Program-made: the position numbers and the translations under genes
Shown here: piece by piece, positions 36,150 to 45,979 of the stretch
Layout of the letters: the number at the start of each line of letters is the position of its first letter
Position numbering within the stretch: the stretch's first letter is position 1
Assembly: GCF_000818395.1 (NCBI RefSeq)
Contig: NZ_JWJG01000028.1
Span: forward strand, 248,001-312,000
DNA: 64,000 nt
From: Noviherbaspirillum autotrophicum
GTDB taxonomy: Bacteria > Pseudomonadota > Gammaproteobacteria > Burkholderiales > Burkholderiaceae_D
Direction of reading: 5' to 3'
Notes under the pieces: generated by a model
Database searches by the model: none
Told to the model about the DNA's origin: nothing
The model's input: only the letters and a program-made list of their open reading frames with translations

Positions 36150-37028
36150 GTGCGTTTTCTTGCTTTAACAATGGACGTCTCGCCGGCGCCCGTTTGCGGC
36201 GCCGATAGTGCGGCAATGCCGGATCAGTATTTCACGCAAACGCCTGCCTTCTCCACCTATCCCGTCACCATGAACACAGAAGATTCCTCGGTACTGGACG
36301 TGCCGCCTCACGCCAGCACGCCGGTGCTCTACAAGAACCGCGATACGTTGTCGCTGCATTTTGATGTCAGTACATTGCAAAGCGAAATGCGCATCGATAG
36401 CCCGGACGACCTGGTTCTTGAATATACCCAGGCAATGATGGGGGTTCTCCTGTTCAAGCCGGAGCCGAAAAATATCGGCATGATTGGACTGGGAGGCGGC
36501 TCGCTGGCCAAGTTTTGCTATCGCTTTTTGCAAAAAACGTCTATCGAAGTCGCGGAGATTGATGCTGCAGTGATTGGATTGCGCCGGACTTTTCACATTC
36601 CCGACGATGATGAGCGGCTCAGCGTGCGCTGCATGGACGGGGCCGATTTCGTATGCGAAGCTGAGGATCGGTTCGACGTGCTGCTGGTCGATGGCTTTGA
36701 TAAAAGCGGCCAACCGCCACAATTGTGCAGCCAGCAGTTTTATGACGCTTGCCACAATTCATTGGCGCAAAACGGGATCATGGTGGTCAATCTGCTCGCC
36801 GCTGCCCCAGATACCGACATTTACGTTGAACGCATGCGCCTGGCGTTTGATGACCGCCTAGTCGTCATCGACACATTGGACTCGCTAAACAAAATCATCT
36901 TTGCTTGCAAGGGGAATGCATTGCAGGTGGATGATGCGACGTTACGCCGGCGAATGCGCCAGTTGAAATTGATCCATCCCCTGGTCGTCAGTCTGACGGC
37001 GCAAAATATTATGATCACCCGTCGATAG
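36150..37028 (+). CDS. spermidine synthase-like methyltransferase-fold protein
   Basis: 292 residues with the Rossmann core of SpeE: IGMIGLGGGSLAKFCYRFL (SAM/decarboxylated-SAM loop), VAEIDAAVI and LLVDGFDKSG. Sequence is short at the N terminus for a full polyamine synthase and lacks an obvious tetramer strand, so it may be a SpeE-like enzyme of unknown role. Start unclear: GTG 36150, ATG 36171 or ATG 36216, none with a good ribosome site. Confidence 0.72.
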   Translation: MRFLALTMDVSPAPVCGADSAAMPDQYFTQTPAFSTYPVTMNTEDSSVLDVPPHASTPVLYKNRDTLSLHFDVSTLQSEMRIDSPDDLVLEYTQAMMGVLLFKPEPKNIGMIGLGGGSLAKFCYRFLQKTSIEVAEIDAAVIGLRRTFHIPDDDERLSVRCMDGADFVCEAEDRFDVLLVDGFDKSGQPPQLCSQQFYDACHNSLAQNGIMVVNLLAAAPDTDIYVERMRLAFDDRLVVIDTLDSLNKIIFACKGNALQVDDATLRRRMRQLKLIHPLVVSLTAQNIMITRR

Positions 37029-37086
37029 CCGTGTCTCTGGTAGTTGCGCGACCTATCCAGCAGATGGGTCTGATGGCAGCGACAGC

Positions 37087-37560
37087 CTAACGGCCAAAGC
37101 CTTTGTCAGCCCAGGCGTTGGCACTTGCCCGTGTCAGGCTGAAATTAGGAGCAACCCGCTTGCTGGCGATCTCGTTGTCATATTCATCGATCGCCTTGAG
37201 CACGCCGTGCGGGTCATCGTCATCCGGTACGATGGTGAGCATTACCGTGACGATCGCGTCATTGTGCGTGATGCTCACGCTCTTGTTGAGGGCTGCGTGC
37301 CGTTGTTGTTCATGCCGCCGCAACACTTCAGAAGCGGTCTTGACCAGCGTGGAGAATGCGTTGGCGTCGAGCGGCTTGGGGTTCTTCTTGTCGCGGCCCA
37401 TGGTCCACGGTCCGACAAGCGCCGGTTCCGACTTGCCATCCTTGAACATGGCGACCGCCCAGCCTTCATCGTCTTCATTCTTGATCACGCGTGCAGTCCA
37501 TCCGTCGTCTTTCCAAAGGCGGGCTTCATGAATGAGGGAATCGGAATCGTCGGCTGACAT
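37087..37560 (-). CDS. conserved-looking hypothetical protein
   Basis: 157 soluble residues, acidic and free of Cys. The first third (WTARVIKNEDDEGWAVAMF) is predicted beta-rich; the middle is helical (LVKTASEVLRRHEQQR); the rest has an alternating hydrophobic strand (DAIVTVMLTIVPDDDD). No family recognised. Convergent with the SpeE-like gene (58 bp gap). Confidence 0.68.
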   Translation of the reverse strand: MSADDSDSLIHEARLWKDDGWTARVIKNEDDEGWAVAMFKDGKSEPALVGPWTMGRDKKNPKPLDANAFSTLVKTASEVLRRHEQQRHAALNKSVSITHNDAIVTVMLTIVPDDDDPHGVLKAIDEYDNEIASKRVAPNFSLTRASANAWADKGFGR

Positions 37561-37613
37561 GGCAATGCAAGAGGCGGTGGAGCGCGTGATTATACCGTGC
37601 GCTCGCGCCGGAA

Positions 37614-37994
37614 TTATGAATCGGCTTTGTCAGTGCGCCAGCGGCTGAAAGGCGATACATCGGCGCCAGGCGGTACGTACCACGACCGGCGCTCTGCATT
37701 CCAGCGCGCACCGAGTTTTTTGGCTGCATCCTTCTCGGCAAACGGGACAGCGAGAAGGGTAGAACCCGGCGGCATTCCGGAAAGCGACCGTCCGCCCTTT
37801 TTGGGGACACTCCGGGCAGGGATGGATGCCGGCGCCCCATCATGCGAGATATCGACCAGCAGGCCAGCCGCTTCCGAAGCGGGCACGGCGCGCTCCTGAC
37901 GGCTGCCGTCAGCGCAGGTTTCAACGATCCGCACACCTTGCTCGGTTTTCTCGACAATAAAATAGGGCGCATCGAATGGTGGTGCGTCAGTCAT
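37614..37994 (-). CDS. DUF5710-containing protein
   Basis: 126 residues; the C-terminal KDAAKKLGARWNAERRSWYV is the DUF5710 motif found in single-stranded DNA and conjugation-related proteins. The N-terminal half (FIVEKTEQGVRIVE) is a short beta-rich region. Start MTDAPPFD chosen because the longer reading adds hydrophobic residues with no domain. Function unknown. Confidence 0.7.
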   Translation of the reverse strand: MTDAPPFDAPYFIVEKTEQGVRIVETCADGSRQERAVPASEAAGLLVDISHDGAPASIPARSVPKKGGRSLSGMPPGSTLLAVPFAEKDAAKKLGARWNAERRSWYVPPGADVSPFSRWRTDKADS

Positions 37995-38438
37995 GGCAAC
38001 TCGGGCAGTAAGAAGATCGGCATTATCGCAGGCAGCGATCTTATGTGCATTCTTTGCGACAGTTTTATACGCGAAAGTGATGGTCAGCGACCCATAAAAA
38101 ATCAGCGTTTTCAACGGCATAAGAGAAAAGAAATTACGTGCAAAAACTTTCTTCTCAGAAACAAAGTTTTAACATATACTCTTGATGTAGCTTTGTTCCG
38201 CAAGCACTAACTGCTTGTGAATATGTGTTGTTTTTTCTGCCATAGCCGCCGCCAACGCAATGAACGCGACAATGCGCGCCCAGGCGGAACGCGCGACGGC
38301 GCGGCGTTATGCGACCTGGCTATCAATCCGTATTCGCAGGGACGACGAGGCATTCGTAACGGTCGTCATCAACGAAGATCATAAGCATCTTCACCCATCA
38401 GCTGGGCAGCCCATTTTTAGCAGACACAAGGAATTCCG
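37995..38438. other. intergenic region upstream of the CHASE-GGDEF-EAL gene
   Basis: 444 bp, more AT-rich than its surroundings (around 38090-38240). A 60-codon plus-strand frame (38260-38442) ends in a GTGA overlap with the receptor start but has no ribosome site, so I doubt it is a gene. Promoters for the two divergent genes should lie here. Confidence 0.45.
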
Positions 38439-41400
38439 GTGAAACAAACAGATCCGAAATCGAGCCAGGCTCTGCGCCTTGCGCGAGTATTTCTGTTCGT
38501 CGGGCTGCTGGCGTCCGCCGTTGTCTACTGGGAGGGCGTGCGTCTCGTCAACCAGGAGCTCCAATCCCAGCTCGATATCCGCGCGAGAGAAGCCAAGCAC
38601 AATCTGGAACGGCAGCTGGATGCTTACGCAGAAGCGCTGCGCAGCCTGCAGGCGGAATATCGCACCACGTCTCATCCGGCGCGGATGACATTCAGGCAAA
38701 GTGTCAAATGGCTGAAGTTGAACGAGCGGCTGCCGGCAGTACAAGCGGTCGGTTTCAGCGAACGGGTTCCCCCCACCGATAAGGGAGCATTCGAACGCGG
38801 GCTTCGCAAGGAATATGCGGCAGAGTTTGCGCAGCCGCCGGCGATTCATCCGATGCTCCTGTCACCGGCAGCCGAGGCGTTCGTAGTCAAAGCAATCGAA
38901 CCGCTTGCAAAAAATCGATTCGGCCTCGGCTTCGACCATGCAACCGAGCCGCGAAGGGTCGAGGCGATCGACCGCGCCCGAGATACCGGCGAGTGGGCCG
39001 CCACCCGTCGTGTTCGCCTGTTTGTCGAACCGGGCAACGTGGACGGTGTCGTGTTCTATACGCCGCTCTACCACGGCAACATACCCGATACCATGACCGG
39101 ACGCCGCGAGGCATTTTCCGGCTTTTTTTTCCTTGCGATCCGGGTCGACGAAATGCTTCGCAACGTCTTCGGGTCCAAGCTGCTCGACGATCTGGATATT
39201 GAAATCCGTGACAAAGCGGACATGACCGCCGCGAGCTCCGGGAATGACGGGCAGACACTGATTTTCAGCAGCAATCAACCCGCGTCTTCCGCGATAGGCA
39301 GCAAAGACGAGGCCGAGGCACCACTGCGTCGCACCTTCGATCTGACGTTCGGAGGCAATACGTGGGAGCTCAGCCTGACCATGCGGCCGAATTTCCAGAC
39401 GCGCTCGCAATACTGGTTGCCGCCGATAGCTGCCTTGTCGGGGGTCTTGCTCAGCTTTCTCGCCTTTCTGTTCATGCGTTCGCTCAACGTCGCCCGCCAG
39501 GCTTCCGACGCCAGCATGCGGGAAGCGTACCTGACGCTACAGTCGAAAGAAGAGCAACTCAATGACATCGTGGAATCCATTGACGAAGTGCTGTGGACGT
39601 TCGAAACGTCTTCCGGCGAGGTCCGCTATGTGAGTTCCGCAGTTGAACGGCTTTACGGACGTCCGGCGCGTTCCTTCATCGAAAACCCGCGCCTATGGCT
39701 GCGCTGCATTCATCCCGCCGACCGCAAGCAGGTGATCCGGGTCGTCCGGACCTTGGCCGACAAGCGGCGAGACGCGATACTCTTCCGGATCGTCCGTTCC
39801 GACGGCGCTGAGCGCTGGATGCATTATGAGGCGCATTATGTGGCAAGCACCTTGTCCAAGCCGGGACGTGTGGATTGCCTCGGCAGGGACATTACCGAGC
39901 AACGTCAAATGGAGGAGTCGCTTCGCCGCAGCAACCGCGCGCTGCGCACTATCCACGCCTGTGGCAACGAACTGGCCAACGCTGCGCATGAACATGCGCT
40001 GTTGCAGGGAATTTGCGAAGTCGTCGTACGCGAGGGATATCGAATGGCCTGGTCCGGCCTGCTGGCGCGCGACGGCAGCGTCGAACCTGCGGGAATCGCC
40101 GGGGAACATGATGGTTACCTGACGTGTATCGAGGGATCGCTCCAAGCCGGCATACAGGAAGGCGGCTCCGTGGGTACGACCCTGCGCACCGGCCGCCCCA
40201 CGGTCACGAACAGCTTTCAGTCCGATCCGCGAATGGGGCCGTGGCGAGAACAGGCATTACGCCGTGGCTTTAATTCGAAAATCACCCTCCCGCTCGTGCA
40301 TGACGGCCAAAATTTCGGCGTGTTGAACGTGTACGCAGCCGAGCCGGATGCGTTTGACGCCGAAGAGGTGGACCTGCTGACCGGACTGGCCAATTCAGTC
40401 GCGGTCGCGATCCAGCTCCTGCGCCATCGCAGTGCAAAGCTGGCTGCAGAGGCTGCCTTTCACCTGCGTCAGCGTGCCATTGAAGCCAGCGCAAACGCCA
40501 TCGTCATCACCAGCGCGACCGCACCCAACTATCCAGTGGAGTATGTAAACCCCGCTTTCGAGCGCATGACGGGCTATTCGGCACAGGAAATCGCTGGAAA
40601 GAGCCTGAGCGTGCTGCATCAGAACGACAAGGAACAGCCCGGCCTGGAGGAACTGCGCAGGCTTCTTCGCGCACAGCAGGAAGGGCACGTGACCCTCAGG
40701 AATTATCGCCGTGACGGATCGATGTTCTGGACGGATGTTCACGTTGCCCCTGTGCGGGACGAGAGTGGGGCAGTCACGCACTTTGTCGGCGCCAAGTATG
40801 ACGTCACGACTACCAAGCGTTATGAAAAGCAGCTCGAGGTGCAGGCCAATCGCGATGCACTGACCATGCTCGCCAATCGCAACTTGCTGCAGGATCGGCT
40901 AAATCAAGCCATTTCATATGCATCGCACGATGGCGCACCGGTCTGGGTGGTATTCGTCGATCTCGACCGCTTCAAGTTCGTCAACGACACGCTCGGCCAC
41001 CAGGCTGGAGATGTCTTGCTTAAACAGGTATCGACGCGCCTGCTGAGTGTCGTTCGCCATACCGACACCGTCGCCCGCCTTGGCGGCGACGAGTTCGTTC
41101 TGGTACTGACCGAACATGTCGACAAATCGCTTGAGCCTGCAATTGTCCAACGCATCATGGACGTCATCGCGCCGCCCTTTATTATTGACGGACACGAATT
41201 TTTCCTGACATGCAGCATGGGAATTGCCGTCTATCCGACCGATGGCACAGACGCGGAAACGCTGATCAAGCACGCCGATATCGCCATGTACAGCGCCAAG
41301 GAAACGGGGCGCGACAACTTCCAGTTTTACACTTCATCATTGAATGAAAAGGCACTGGCGCGATTGCACCTGGAAGGCGACTTGCGCAATGCGCTGGAGC

Positions 41401-42167
41401 GCGGAGAATTCCTTCTGCACTATCAACCGCAGCTCGATCTGTATACCGGCAATGTCGTCGGCATGGAGGCGCTGATCCGCTGGCAACACCCGGAACTCGG
41501 CATGGTTTCGCCGGCGCGCTTTATCGGGCTGGCCGAGGAGATCGGATTAATCGGGCCGATAGGGGAATGGGTTATTCGTACCGCCTGCCTGCAAAATCGC
41601 GCATGGCAGCTTGCCGGACTGCCTCCGCTGCGGGTTGCAGTCAATTTATCTGCCCGCCAGTTCGCAGATCGTGGCCTGGCGCAATCGATCGCATCGATTC
41701 TGAATGAAACCGGCATGCCGGCCCAACTCCTGGATATTGAACTGACGGAGAGCATGGTGATGACCGACGTCGACTTCGCCATCGGCGCCTTACGCGAACT
41801 GAAGAAGCTTGGCGTGCATCTCTCTGTGGATGATTTCGGCACTGGCTATTCCAGCCTGTCTTACCTTAAGCGCTTCCCTATCGATGTGCTGAAAATCGAT
41901 CAGTCATTCGTGCGTGACATCACACTCAATGGTGACGGCGCGGAACTCGTGCGGTCGATCATTTCGCTCGCGCATGGATTGCGCCTGCAGGTGATTGCCG
42001 AAGGCGTCGAGACCGAGGAACAATTGACGTACCTGTGGCAGCATGGCTGTGATCAGATGCAGGGGTATTATTTCAGCAAGCCTCTGGTTGCAGACGCATT
42101 CGAACAACTCCTCAGGGAAGGGCGGAAATTATCTGTACAGGCGGCTGAGATCGCCTTGTCAAGTTAA
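38439..42167 (+). CDS. CHASE-PAS-GAF-PAS-GGDEF-EAL membrane receptor
   Basis: 1242 residues. One helix (about 11-32), a periplasmic CHASE domain (about 60-300), a second helix (about 322-346), PAS (380-490), GAF (505-665), PAS (675-795), GGDEF and EAL. GGDEF is intact at 882-886 with inhibitory-site RxxD (RHTD, 873-876). EAL is intact at Glu1010-Ala-Leu. Probably senses a periplasmic ligand and makes and/or degrades c-di-GMP. GTG start follows AAGGAATTCC. The second PAS resembles LOV around NPAFERMTGYS but lacks the NCRFLQ cysteine. Confidence 0.88.
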   Translation: MKQTDPKSSQALRLARVFLFVGLLASAVVYWEGVRLVNQELQSQLDIRAREAKHNLERQLDAYAEALRSLQAEYRTTSHPARMTFRQSVKWLKLNERLPAVQAVGFSERVPPTDKGAFERGLRKEYAAEFAQPPAIHPMLLSPAAEAFVVKAIEPLAKNRFGLGFDHATEPRRVEAIDRARDTGEWAATRRVRLFVEPGNVDGVVFYTPLYHGNIPDTMTGRREAFSGFFFLAIRVDEMLRNVFGSKLLDDLDIEIRDKADMTAASSGNDGQTLIFSSNQPASSAIGSKDEAEAPLRRTFDLTFGGNTWELSLTMRPNFQTRSQYWLPPIAALSGVLLSFLAFLFMRSLNVARQASDASMREAYLTLQSKEEQLNDIVESIDEVLWTFETSSGEVRYVSSAVERLYGRPARSFIENPRLWLRCIHPADRKQVIRVVRTLADKRRDAILFRIVRSDGAERWMHYEAHYVASTLSKPGRVDCLGRDITEQRQMEESLRRSNRALRTIHACGNELANAAHEHALLQGICEVVVREGYRMAWSGLLARDGSVEPAGIAGEHDGYLTCIEGSLQAGIQEGGSVGTTLRTGRPTVTNSFQSDPRMGPWREQALRRGFNSKITLPLVHDGQNFGVLNVYAAEPDAFDAEEVDLLTGLANSVAVAIQLLRHRSAKLAAEAAFHLRQRAIEASANAIVITSATAPNYPVEYVNPAFERMTGYSAQEIAGKSLSVLHQNDKEQPGLEELRRLLRAQQEGHVTLRNYRRDGSMFWTDVHVAPVRDESGAVTHFVGAKYDVTTTKRYEKQLEVQANRDALTMLANRNLLQDRLNQAISYASHDGAPVWVVFVDLDRFKFVNDTLGHQAGDVLLKQVSTRLLSVVRHTDTVARLGGDEFVLVLTEHVDKSLEPAIVQRIMDVIAPPFIIDGHEFFLTCSMGIAVYPTDGTDAETLIKHADIAMYSAKETGRDNFQFYTSSLNEKALARLHLEGDLRNALERGEFLLHYQPQLDLYTGNVVGMEALIRWQHPELGMVSPARFIGLAEEIGLIGPIGEWVIRTACLQNRAWQLAGLPPLRVAVNLSARQFADRGLAQSIASILNETGMPAQLLDIELTESMVMTDVDFAIGALRELKKLGVHLSVDDFGTGYSSLSYLKRFPIDVLKIDQSFVRDITLNGDGAELVRSIISLAHGLRLQVIAEGVETEEQLTYLWQHGCDQMQGYYFSKPLVADAFEQLLREGRKLSVQAAEIALSS

Positions 42168-42501
42168 AGATCCTTTCGAAAAAGCAACCAGCTTTCGATA
42201 TCACTGGTGCAGCCTTGATGGAGCGGCGGCGAATTCACTATGTGACAGAGTGCACGACCTTGCACGGAACAAGCTCAATTTGAACTTCTGCGCTGAACAG
42301 GAGACATTCTGCAGGCGCTAGCGAAGGCTCTCTAAGATCGTGAGTCGACTTGCATCAATAAGGTGTGCCTGCGCTGTATCACATTTATGTTTGTACATCG
42401 CGGGACAAACAGACGTTAAAGACGCATAGGCTTGAAATATATCGAGGCATCCCAGGGCGCGCCAAGAAATTCCGGCATCAGCGCATACACAGGAGGCAAT
42501 A
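42168..42501. other. intergenic region upstream of the small HWRD cytochrome
   Basis: 334 bp without a convincing gene; it includes the FNR-like box at 42432-42445. The rest shows only short chance frames and a weak CGAAA/TTTCG stem after the receptor stop. Confidence 0.5.
42432..42445. promoter_or_regulatory. FNR/Anr-like box upstream of the small cytochrome
   Basis: TTGAAATATATCGA matches TTGAT-N4-ATCAA at 8 of 10 positions. Its centre lies 63 bp before the ATG at 42502; a class II site at -41.5 would put the transcription start near 42480 and leave a 22-base leader containing AGGAGG. Plausible but not strong alone. Confidence 0.5.
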
Positions 42502-42819
42502 ATGTCGAAATGGAAGAAAAGTATTTTTTCCACAGGCGCATCATGTCTCATTGCTATCAGCTCAGCCGTGGAAGCGGCGACTGAATCTCAACTGGCCCGA
42601 GGTGAACTGCTTTACTCGACGCACTGCCTTGCCTGTCATACCGAGCAGATGCATTGGCGCGATCGCGGCCTTGTTACGGATATGGACAGTCTGTTGGCCC
42701 AGGTCCGCCGGTGGCAAAACGTTAGCCGCGCGCGATGGAGCGAGGCTGACATAGAGGCGGTGACACAATACCTGAATAGCCTATATTACAAATTCCCTTC
42801 CGCCCGTCAGGATCATTGA
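42502..42819 (+). CDS. small monoheme cytochrome c, HWRD family
   Basis: 105 residues: signal peptide to about residue 26, heme motif Cys42-Cys45-His46 (THCLACH), then MHWRDRG and a helical tail ending YLNSLYYKFP. It has a paralogue at 50826-51170 that shares the RGELLY-THC-ACHT, HWRD, SL..QV.RWQ and YLN.LYY.FP segments. No Met is conserved between the two, so the usual His-Met heme is unlikely. AGGAGG precedes the ATG. Possible low-oxygen electron carrier by context. Confidence 0.82.
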   Translation: MSKWKKSIFSTGASCLIAISSAVEAATESQLARGELLYSTHCLACHTEQMHWRDRGLVTDMDSLLAQVRRWQNVSRARWSEADIEAVTQYLNSLYYKFPSARQDH

Positions 42820-42859
42820 TTCTGAGGAGCGCGTGGTGCGCCGGAAATTTTACGTGTAA

Positions 42860-45853
42860 TTAGAATGTCTTCCCGGCTGTGGTTGCCAGTGAATCGTCGC
42901 GCGGCGCAGCTGAATGGAGCCTTTTGTTCTTGGTCAGCAGGTCACGAAAGATCGCTTCGTCACAAGGCTCCGCATACAGATAGCCCTGAAATGCATCGCA
43001 TCCGAGCGCGGCCAGGAAATCGCGCTGCTCCTTCTTCTCCACGCCTTCCGCAATCAAGCCAAGTCCGAGCGCTTTCGCCATTGCAACGATGCTGGTGGCA
43101 ATGGCCGCATCATTAGGATCGGTTAACACGTCGCGTACGAATGAGCGGTCAATTTTCAGTTGGTCCAGTGGCAGTTGCTTAAGGTAGGACAGCGATGAGT
43201 AACCGGTACCGAAATCGTCTAACGAGAAGGCCACGCCGCATTCCTTTAGCCGTCGCATCTTCGCGATCGTATCGTCGATATCCTCGATCAGGGTACTTTC
43301 AGTAAGCTCTATCTTTAGCATCGAGGGATTGACGCCTGTCTCGTCGAGCAGTGCGAGTGTGCGCTCGACGAAGTCCGGTTCCCGTATCTGCCGTGTACTT
43401 ACGTTCACCGCCAAAGGCACGCGCGGAAGCGCAGATGCGGACCACTCTGCCAGCTTGCGGCAGGCTGTCATCATGATCCATTCCCCCAGCGGCAGGATCA
43501 GTCCTGCATCTTCGGCGATCCCGATAAAGTCTGTCGGGCCTATGAGGCCGCGCGTCGGGTGCTGCCAGCGCACCAATGTTTCGGCGCCGATCATCTTGCC
43601 ATCCAAGTCAAACTGCCCCTGAAAATGAAGCCGAAAACGGCCGTGCTCGAGCCCTTCGCGCAGCTCCGCCTCGACCAGAGTGCGGCGACTGACTTCGTGC
43701 TCCAATCCGTCGTGATAGAAGCGAACCGTATTGCGGCCGGACCGCTTTGCGTCATACATGGCCAGGTCGCCACGCTTCATCAAATCGTCGACCGAGGCAT
43801 TGGACGCCAGACATACCTCGACGCCGATACTGCATGTGCATCGGTGAATGGCACCGTCGACGGCATACGGGAGTGCAATTTCTGCGAGTATTTTGTGGGC
43901 AAGCGCCCGTGCGTGTTCGTTCGCCATGACACCATTGGCACCGGCGTCTTCTATCAGCACCACAAATTCGTCCCCGCCCAGCCTTGCGACCGTGTCGGTT
44001 TCATTGCAACACCCAAGAATTCGTTGCGCAACCTGTTGCAGCAGCTCGTCCCCAGCCTCGTGCCCGCGCGTGTCATTGAGATCCTTGAAGTTATCAAGGT
44101 CGATGAACAGTAGTGCTCCGGCGTGGGCGGCACCGCGATGCGTCGACAGGCACTGTCGCATACGATCCATCAGCAGTCTTCTGTTTGGCAGGCCGGTGAG
44201 GGAATCGTAGTATGCCAAGCGCGTGATTTGTTCCTGTACCTGGTGTCGCTGCGTGATGTCGGTCTGCGTGCCGACATAGTGCGTGGTCCGGCCGTCCTGA
44301 TCCTGAACCGCAGTCAGGGTAAGCCAAGCGGGGAAGGGCGGGGCAGTACTGCGGCTCGCCCAGACTTCGCCTTGCCATCTCCCAAATCGTCGTACATCGC
44401 CCCAGATCGCTGGCCAGTAATCCTCACTACTTCCTTCGGACATTACCTTCGGCATGGGTTTGCCGCGCAAATCGCTGACTGAGATTCCAGTCATCCGGGT
44501 AAATGCGGCGTTCACATCCAACATGTTCGTATCAGGCCCGGTGACGAACATGCCTTCCTGCGAGTGGAAGACCGCCGCGGCTACGCGCAATGAATCTTCT
44601 GTATGTTTCCGGTCGGTGATGTCCGTAGAGATGCCGCAGAGGGCATATGGACGGCCGTCGGCACCATTCAACGGAATTTTTGTGGATAGAAATGTACGGT
44701 GAGGCTCGCCCTCCGGGTCGCCCTTGATTTCCTCAGCAACAACGCGTTCCCCGCGCTCGATCACTATCCGATCCCGTGCGTTCAATGCCGAAGCCGTTTC
44801 GGCGCCAAACAGATCGACATCAGTCTTGCCAAGGATCGATGAAGCCGGTTTGCCCAGCAGCTCGCACATTGCGTGATTGACATAGGTGTAGCGGTAGTCG
44901 GTATCCTTAATGTAGATCAGGCTGCTTACGGAGTCGAGAATGGTCGACAGCATCTGCTCGCTTTGCTTCAAGTCACGTGTCTGAATGTTGACCTTGCGGC
45001 GCAGGACAACTGCGGTCGCTAGCGAAGACAGTAACAAACCGACTACTGCAGCCAAGCACAACCAGACGGCGCGCGGCACTTGTGCCAACCCGGTTTCCGG
45101 GCGCCACTTCCGCAAAATTTCGTAATACACCGAGTCAGGATCGGACTGCCATGTTGCGAGATGTCGGTCAATCGAGGCAAGAACCTCTGAATGGCGCCCC
45201 TTATGAGCTGCATAGAACAATCGCGCAGGCTGGAACACGATCGGGGTCGGCACCAATCCATATTGGGGAGCCTTCAGATCCCCAAAGTAGTTATTGGAAA
45301 TTGCGACATCGGCATTTCCGTTGACGACCTGCTGAAATTCGCCTTCGATCGAATCCAGGAAGACAAGCGTCGCGCGCACGCCATGACTGGCCAGTAAATC
45401 TCTCAGCACCTCAATTTGTGATGAGCCGCGCAGGATGGCAATGCGCTTTCCCGCCAGATCCTGCACTGACGTGACCACCAATCCCTGGCGACCATACACC
45501 TCTGACCAACTATGCAGAGCCGCAACTTGGTGAAAGGCGTACTGTTGCGCACGTTCGTTGGTATATGCTAGATCCGGCAATAGGTCGATGCGACCGGCGC
45601 GCAGGGAGCTCAGGCAGTCTGCCCACTGGCATGGGACATATTGAATGTTCCAGCCTTCATCTAAGGCAATTCTGTTCAGCACATCAACCAATATGCCGGT
45701 AGGCTCACCATTGCGGCTCGTGAATATTTTGGGCGGATTTTGATAGAGCCCCACTTTTAGATCGCGCTTGTCTGCGGCTAGGACAGCAGAATTGCCGACC
45801 AGTACGAGGAACGCAAGTACAAAAAGAAGGATTCTGGGCCGCAACGAAATCAC
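42860..45853 (-). CDS. substrate-binding-domain/PAS-PAS-GGDEF-EAL membrane receptor
   Basis: 997 residues. Signal sequence (1-27), a periplasmic SBP_bac_3 domain (about 30-255) as in BvgS-type sensors, one helix (about 265-290), two PAS domains, GGDEF at 626-630 and an EAL domain with GAETLVRW. The inhibitory-site position reads NETD, with Asn in place of Arg, so product feedback on the cyclase is probably lost. The ligand is likely an amino acid or organic acid. Convergent with the small cytochrome gene. Confidence 0.87.
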   Translation of the reverse strand: MISLRPRILLFVLAFLVLVGNSAVLAADKRDLKVGLYQNPPKIFTSRNGEPTGILVDVLNRIALDEGWNIQYVPCQWADCLSSLRAGRIDLLPDLAYTNERAQQYAFHQVAALHSWSEVYGRQGLVVTSVQDLAGKRIAILRGSSQIEVLRDLLASHGVRATLVFLDSIEGEFQQVVNGNADVAISNNYFGDLKAPQYGLVPTPIVFQPARLFYAAHKGRHSEVLASIDRHLATWQSDPDSVYYEILRKWRPETGLAQVPRAVWLCLAAVVGLLLSSLATAVVLRRKVNIQTRDLKQSEQMLSTILDSVSSLIYIKDTDYRYTYVNHAMCELLGKPASSILGKTDVDLFGAETASALNARDRIVIERGERVVAEEIKGDPEGEPHRTFLSTKIPLNGADGRPYALCGISTDITDRKHTEDSLRVAAAVFHSQEGMFVTGPDTNMLDVNAAFTRMTGISVSDLRGKPMPKVMSEGSSEDYWPAIWGDVRRFGRWQGEVWASRSTAPPFPAWLTLTAVQDQDGRTTHYVGTQTDITQRHQVQEQITRLAYYDSLTGLPNRRLLMDRMRQCLSTHRGAAHAGALLFIDLDNFKDLNDTRGHEAGDELLQQVAQRILGCCNETDTVARLGGDEFVVLIEDAGANGVMANEHARALAHKILAEIALPYAVDGAIHRCTCSIGVEVCLASNASVDDLMKRGDLAMYDAKRSGRNTVRFYHDGLEHEVSRRTLVEAELREGLEHGRFRLHFQGQFDLDGKMIGAETLVRWQHPTRGLIGPTDFIGIAEDAGLILPLGEWIMMTACRKLAEWSASALPRVPLAVNVSTRQIREPDFVERTLALLDETGVNPSMLKIELTESTLIEDIDDTIAKMRRLKECGVAFSLDDFGTGYSSLSYLKQLPLDQLKIDRSFVRDVLTDPNDAAIATSIVAMAKALGLGLIAEGVEKKEQRDFLAALGCDAFQGYLYAEPCDEAIFRDLLTKNKRLHSAAPRDDSLATTAGKTF

Positions 45854-45979
45854 CGATATGTGGGGTCGAATAGGTTGTGGCGGAGGTTATTTGTCTAACT
45901 TGGTTTTATTTGACTTAGCTGCGTGGGCCGGGTTCTATTCAACAACGTAAGAGATTCATTGAGCCAAGTCATTCGTAGG

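Noticed and set aside
38260-38442. 60-codon frame with a GTGA overlap to the receptor start
   Set aside because: No ribosome site, no family and unremarkable composition; the overlap alone is not enough.
40500-40815. Second PAS domain of the CHASE receptor as a LOV photosensor
   Set aside because: The flavin-binding Cys motif NCRFLQ is absent, so light sensing is not supported.
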